From Amnibacterium flavum (GTDB taxonomy: Bacteria; Actinomycetota; Actinomycetes; Actinomycetales; Microbacteriaceae): DNA of 64,000 nucleotides. This document shows positions 61,546 through 64,000 of the stretch, in pieces. Every line of letters starts with the position of its first letter. Position 1 is the first letter of the stretch. The notes below the pieces were generated by a model. The model was given only the letters and a program-made list of their open reading frames with translations, ran no database searches and had not been told where the DNA came from. The stretch is from NCBI RefSeq assembly GCF_003097495.1, contig NZ_QEOP01000001.1, positions 930,001 through 994,000 of the forward strand. The letters run 5' to 3'. The position numbers were made by a program, and so were the translations under genes.

Positions 61546-62478
61546 TCAGGAAGCCGCCGTCAAGGTCACCAGTGTCGCTTCGGGACGGTTCGCGAAGCGC
61601 ACCGGAGCGAAGATCGACGTGCCGAGACCCCCGGAAACATGCAGCCATGCCACCCGCCGCGCATGATTCCACAGACTGAGGCCCTTCACCTGCTCGCGCG
61701 GGATGTCGCAGTTCGTGACCAGCGCGCCGTACCCCGGTACCGCGACCTGCCCGCCGTGAGTGTGTCCGGCGAAGATCACATCGGCCCCGTTGGTCACGAA
61801 CGAGTTCAGCACCCGCTGATACGGCGCATGGGTGACCGCGAGAGTCACGTCCGCCCAATCCGGGTCGTCGGCGCGCAGTTCGTCGATCGCCGCTGACACC
61901 AGATCGAGCCGATCGAAGTGGCGGTGCGGGTCGTCGGTGCCGAACAGCTCGAAAGCGACACCGCCCCCGGTCAACGTCGTTGCCGTGTTGTCGAGATCTT
62001 TCCAGCCGAGGCTGTCGAGGTAGGTCTGCAGCCCCGGTCGGTCGAGCAGGGCGCCCGAGCTCTTCGAGTGCGTTGACTTGCGGAAGTAGCGGAAGGGGTT
62101 TTTCGCCTGAGGGCCGAAGTAGTCGTTCGACCCCCACACGTAGACCCCGGGGATTCCCGCGAACGGTTCGAACGCCCGCTTGATCCCCTCGAGTCCACGC
62201 TCGTGGCCCAGGTTGTCGCCGGTGTCCACGATCAGATCGGGATGCAGGTCCGCGAGTTGCCGGATCCAGTCCTGCTTGCGCTTCTGCCACGGCGCCATGT
62301 GCAGGTCCGAAAGGTGCAGCACCCGGATCGGCCGCGAACCGGCGGGCAGGACGGGCACCGAGACGCGGCGCAGCACGTAGGCGTTACGCTCGATCAGGCT
62401 CCCGTAGGCGAACGCCGCCGCCCCGACCGCGGCGACGGCCCCGACGATGGACAGAGCGCGGCGGATCACTGCGGGCAT
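61546..62478 (-). CDS. Metallophosphoesterase with N-terminal membrane anchor
   Basis: A 310-residue calcineurin-like phosphoesterase. A single hydrophobic segment at residues 8-27 anchors or exports it. Metal motifs are HLSDLHMAPW near 55, VDTGDNLGHE near 84, VYVWGSNDYF near 112 and the paired histidines AVTHAPYQR and FAGHTHGGQV near 240 (GHTHGGQ is the signature). It shares 13 bp with the penicillin-binding protein gene upstream, so the two are co-transcribed. Confidence 0.9.
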   Translation of the reverse strand: MPAVIRRALSIVGAVAAVGAAAFAYGSLIERNAYVLRRVSVPVLPAGSRPIRVLHLSDLHMAPWQKRKQDWIRQLADLHPDLIVDTGDNLGHERGLEGIKRAFEPFAGIPGVYVWGSNDYFGPQAKNPFRYFRKSTHSKSSGALLDRPGLQTYLDSLGWKDLDNTATTLTGGGVAFELFGTDDPHRHFDRLDLVSAAIDELRADDPDWADVTLAVTHAPYQRVLNSFVTNGADVIFAGHTHGGQVAVPGYGALVTNCDIPREQVKGLSLWNHARRVAWLHVSGGLGTSIFAPVRFANRPEATLVTLTAAS

Positions 62479-64000
62479 CCCGTCGGCGGCACTGCACCCG
62501 TCGGTGAGTACAGGGTCAGCGTGATCGGTGAGCTGATCGTCGCCTTCGCACCCGGGGCCGGATCGGTTGCGGCGACCACACAGGTGTTGGCGACAGTTGC
62601 GCCGGTCGCCGTGTAGGCGACCGTGACCTTAGAGGTGTCCACCCCCGCCGCGGCGAGAGCCTGCAGCGCGACGTCACTGCGCTGACCCGTCAGGTTGGGC
62701 ATCGTGGCGCCCGCCTGGCTCCCATCGCTCGTGTAGACCGTGATCGTCGCCCCCTTGCCCGTCTGGGTTCCCCCGGCCGGATCCATCGCGATGACGAGAC
62801 CAGCGGTTGCATCGGAGGCGCGCGTTCCGCCGTCCTGGAAGGTGAATCCAGCACCCTCGATGACGGCCTTCGCCTGCTCGAGGGTCTGACCCGTCACATC
62901 GGGGACCGCCACCTGAACGCCGCGGATGTACTTGGAGTCGGGTGTCACGAAGTCGTCGCCGCCGAGACGGGCGTCGATCGCCTCCATGATCGGAAGCCAG
63001 ATCCGGTGACGCGCGGTCGCCGCGCTGCCGCTGTCGAGATCGAGCGCACGCAGGTTCGCGTACTCGTCGAGTCCTGCCGGCAGCGAGGCCTGGCCGACCA
63101 GCACCGACAGGCCGACCTTCGAGCTGGCGCCGGTCGTCCATGTCGTCGTGTTGCCGTCGCTCGTTCCCGTCTTCGCGATGTGCTCGACTCCGTCGTACGG
63201 GTTCGAGGCGGTCGCGGATCCGCCCTCGATGACGCCGCGCAGCGCGTACGCCGCTGCATCGGCGATCGGAGCCTCGATGGCCTGCGAGCAGAGCGACGCC
63301 GGGATGGCGGCGTCGGTCCCGTCGGGCTTCACCATGCGGTCGATCGCGACGGGCGTGCAGAACAGTCCATGATTCGCGATCCCCGCGTAGGCGGCCGCCA
63401 TCGTCAGCGGCGCGACCTCGTTCGTGCCGAGGATCGCAGACGGCTTGTCCTCGAGCGGAGCCCCGTCCGCGCGGTGGACACCGAGATCGGTCGCGGCCTT
63501 GCGGATGTCGCACTGATCGAGTTGCTGACCCATCTGCATGAATCCGCCGTTGATCGACGTCGCCGTCGACTGCATGACGGTGCGGGTGCCGCGCTCGTTG
63601 GCGTCGTTCGCAACCTGGTACTCGCCGGTGTACGTGGCGTCGCAGGCCTTGAAGTCGGCCTGGTTGTACGTCTTGGGAGAGATGTTGAACGACTCGCCCA
63701 GCGTGTGCCCCGCCCGCAGCCAGGCGATGAGGGTGAACACCTTGTAGGTCGACGCCGCCTGGAATCCGCTGGAACTGCCGTAGTCGGAATCGGCGTTGTA
63801 GTTGACAGCGGAGAAGTTCTCGCCGGCGGCTGCGGCGTCGCCCGAGTCGTTGAAGTCCTTATTCTGAGCCATCACCTTGATGCGACCGGTGCCGGCCTCG
63901 ACCGCCGAGGCCGCCGACGCGAGATCGACCCCATCGAACCGGGTCTTGGGGATGTTCTCGTCGATCGCCTGCTGAGCGACGTCCTGCATGTCGAGGTCGA
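62466..64000 (-). CDS. Class A penicillin-binding protein, C-terminal part with PASTA domains (cut by window edge)
   Basis: The frame is still open at 64000, and DLDMQDVAQQAID at its start is the TLDxxLQ-like linker before the transpeptidase, so the glycosyltransferase half lies outside the window. The transpeptidase motifs are STYK (nucleophile Ser), TSINGG as SxN, and AKTGTSDG as KTG. Two or three PASTA repeats follow from about 360 visible residues onward (VPDVTGQTLEQAKAVIEGAG; MPNLTGQRSDVALQALAAAG), ending in a Thr/Pro tail. It cross-links peptidoglycan outside the membrane. Confidence 0.92.
   Translation of the reverse strand, partial: DLDMQDVAQQAIDENIPKTRFDGVDLASAASAVEAGTGRIKVMAQNKDFNDSGDAAAAGENFSAVNYNADSDYGSSSGFQAASTYKVFTLIAWLRAGHTLGESFNISPKTYNQADFKACDATYTGEYQVANDANERGTRTVMQSTATSINGGFMQMGQQLDQCDIRKAATDLGVHRADGAPLEDKPSAILGTNEVAPLTMAAAYAGIANHGLFCTPVAIDRMVKPDGTDAAIPASLCSQAIEAPIADAAAYALRGVIEGGSATASNPYDGVEHIAKTGTSDGNTTTWTTGASSKVGLSVLVGQASLPAGLDEYANLRALDLDSGSAATARHRIWLPIMEAIDARLGGDDFVTPDSKYIRGVQVAVPDVTGQTLEQAKAVIEGAGFTFQDGGTRASDATAGLVIAMDPAGGTQTGKGATITVYTSDGSQAGATMPNLTGQRSDVALQALAAAGVDTSKVTVAYTATGATVANTCVVAATDPAPGAKATISSPITLTLYSPTGAVPPTGCPQ

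Overview
The window is high-GC DNA (about 70 percent) with short intergenic gaps, many ATGA or GTGA overlaps between genes, GTG starts, and dnaX-recR and lysC-asd blocks of the actinobacterial type. Codon use, gene content (malate:quinone oxidoreductase, Rv2578c-like radical SAM protein, ClgR-like regulator, ABC importers with no ATPase gene of their own) and the repeat style fit a member of the Microbacteriaceae or a close relative. This is inferred, because there is no 16S gene in the window.

Bases 1-25,300 are a catabolic island. A leftward operon (11791 to 4859) encodes two tandem pairs of xylose-isomerase-like TIM-barrel proteins followed by two pyranose-oxidase / C-glycoside-3-oxidase type GMC flavoproteins. 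A rightward operon (14080 to 24060) encodes a crotonase, the two hydantoinase/acetophenone-carboxylase type subunits, an FAH-family protein, two C-glycoside deglycosidase alpha-like TIM barrels around two small beta-like (DUF6379-type) subunits, a Gfo/Idh dehydrogenase and a hydroxypyruvate-isomerase-like protein. A third operon (1481 to 4780) encodes an amidohydrolase, an SDR and an aryl-AMP/CoA ligase. A TrmB-like regulator and a thiolase lie between them. An 18-bp inverted repeat, TANCYACY-NN-RGTRGNTA, occurs at three promoters and as a half-site upstream of the regulator. I read the island as import, C3 oxidation and C-C or C-O cleavage of an aryl glycoside (most likely a C-glycoside), followed by CoA-dependent degradation of the aglycone.

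Bases 25,374-46,765 are a xylan/xylose-type region: a GH3 beta-xylosidase-like enzyme, a LacI regulator, a lipoprotein-dependent sugar ABC importer, a ThuA-like protein, aldo-keto reductases, a tautomerase, a Caulobacter XylB-like xylose dehydrogenase with an SMP-30 lactonase, an IlvD/Edd sugar-acid dehydratase, an alcohol dehydrogenase and a cytoplasmic GH5. Copies of the actinobacterial xylan box CGAAACTTTCG stand at five intergenic regions. A 60-bp hairpin repeat array (33172-33540) and two A+T-richer orphan genes (41466-42312) interrupt it.

Bases 47,015-64,000 are mostly housekeeping: a saccharopine-dehydrogenase-like protein, tRNA-Ser(GGA), the small SRP RNA, dnaX, recR, lysC (with an internal beta-subunit start), asd, mqo, a LexA-boxed radical SAM gene, a two-component system with an extra kinase-like protein, thymidine kinase, tRNA-Pro(GGG), a metallophosphoesterase and the 3' part of a PASTA penicillin-binding protein. 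Both tRNA genes end inside long inverted repeats that copy their own 3' ends.
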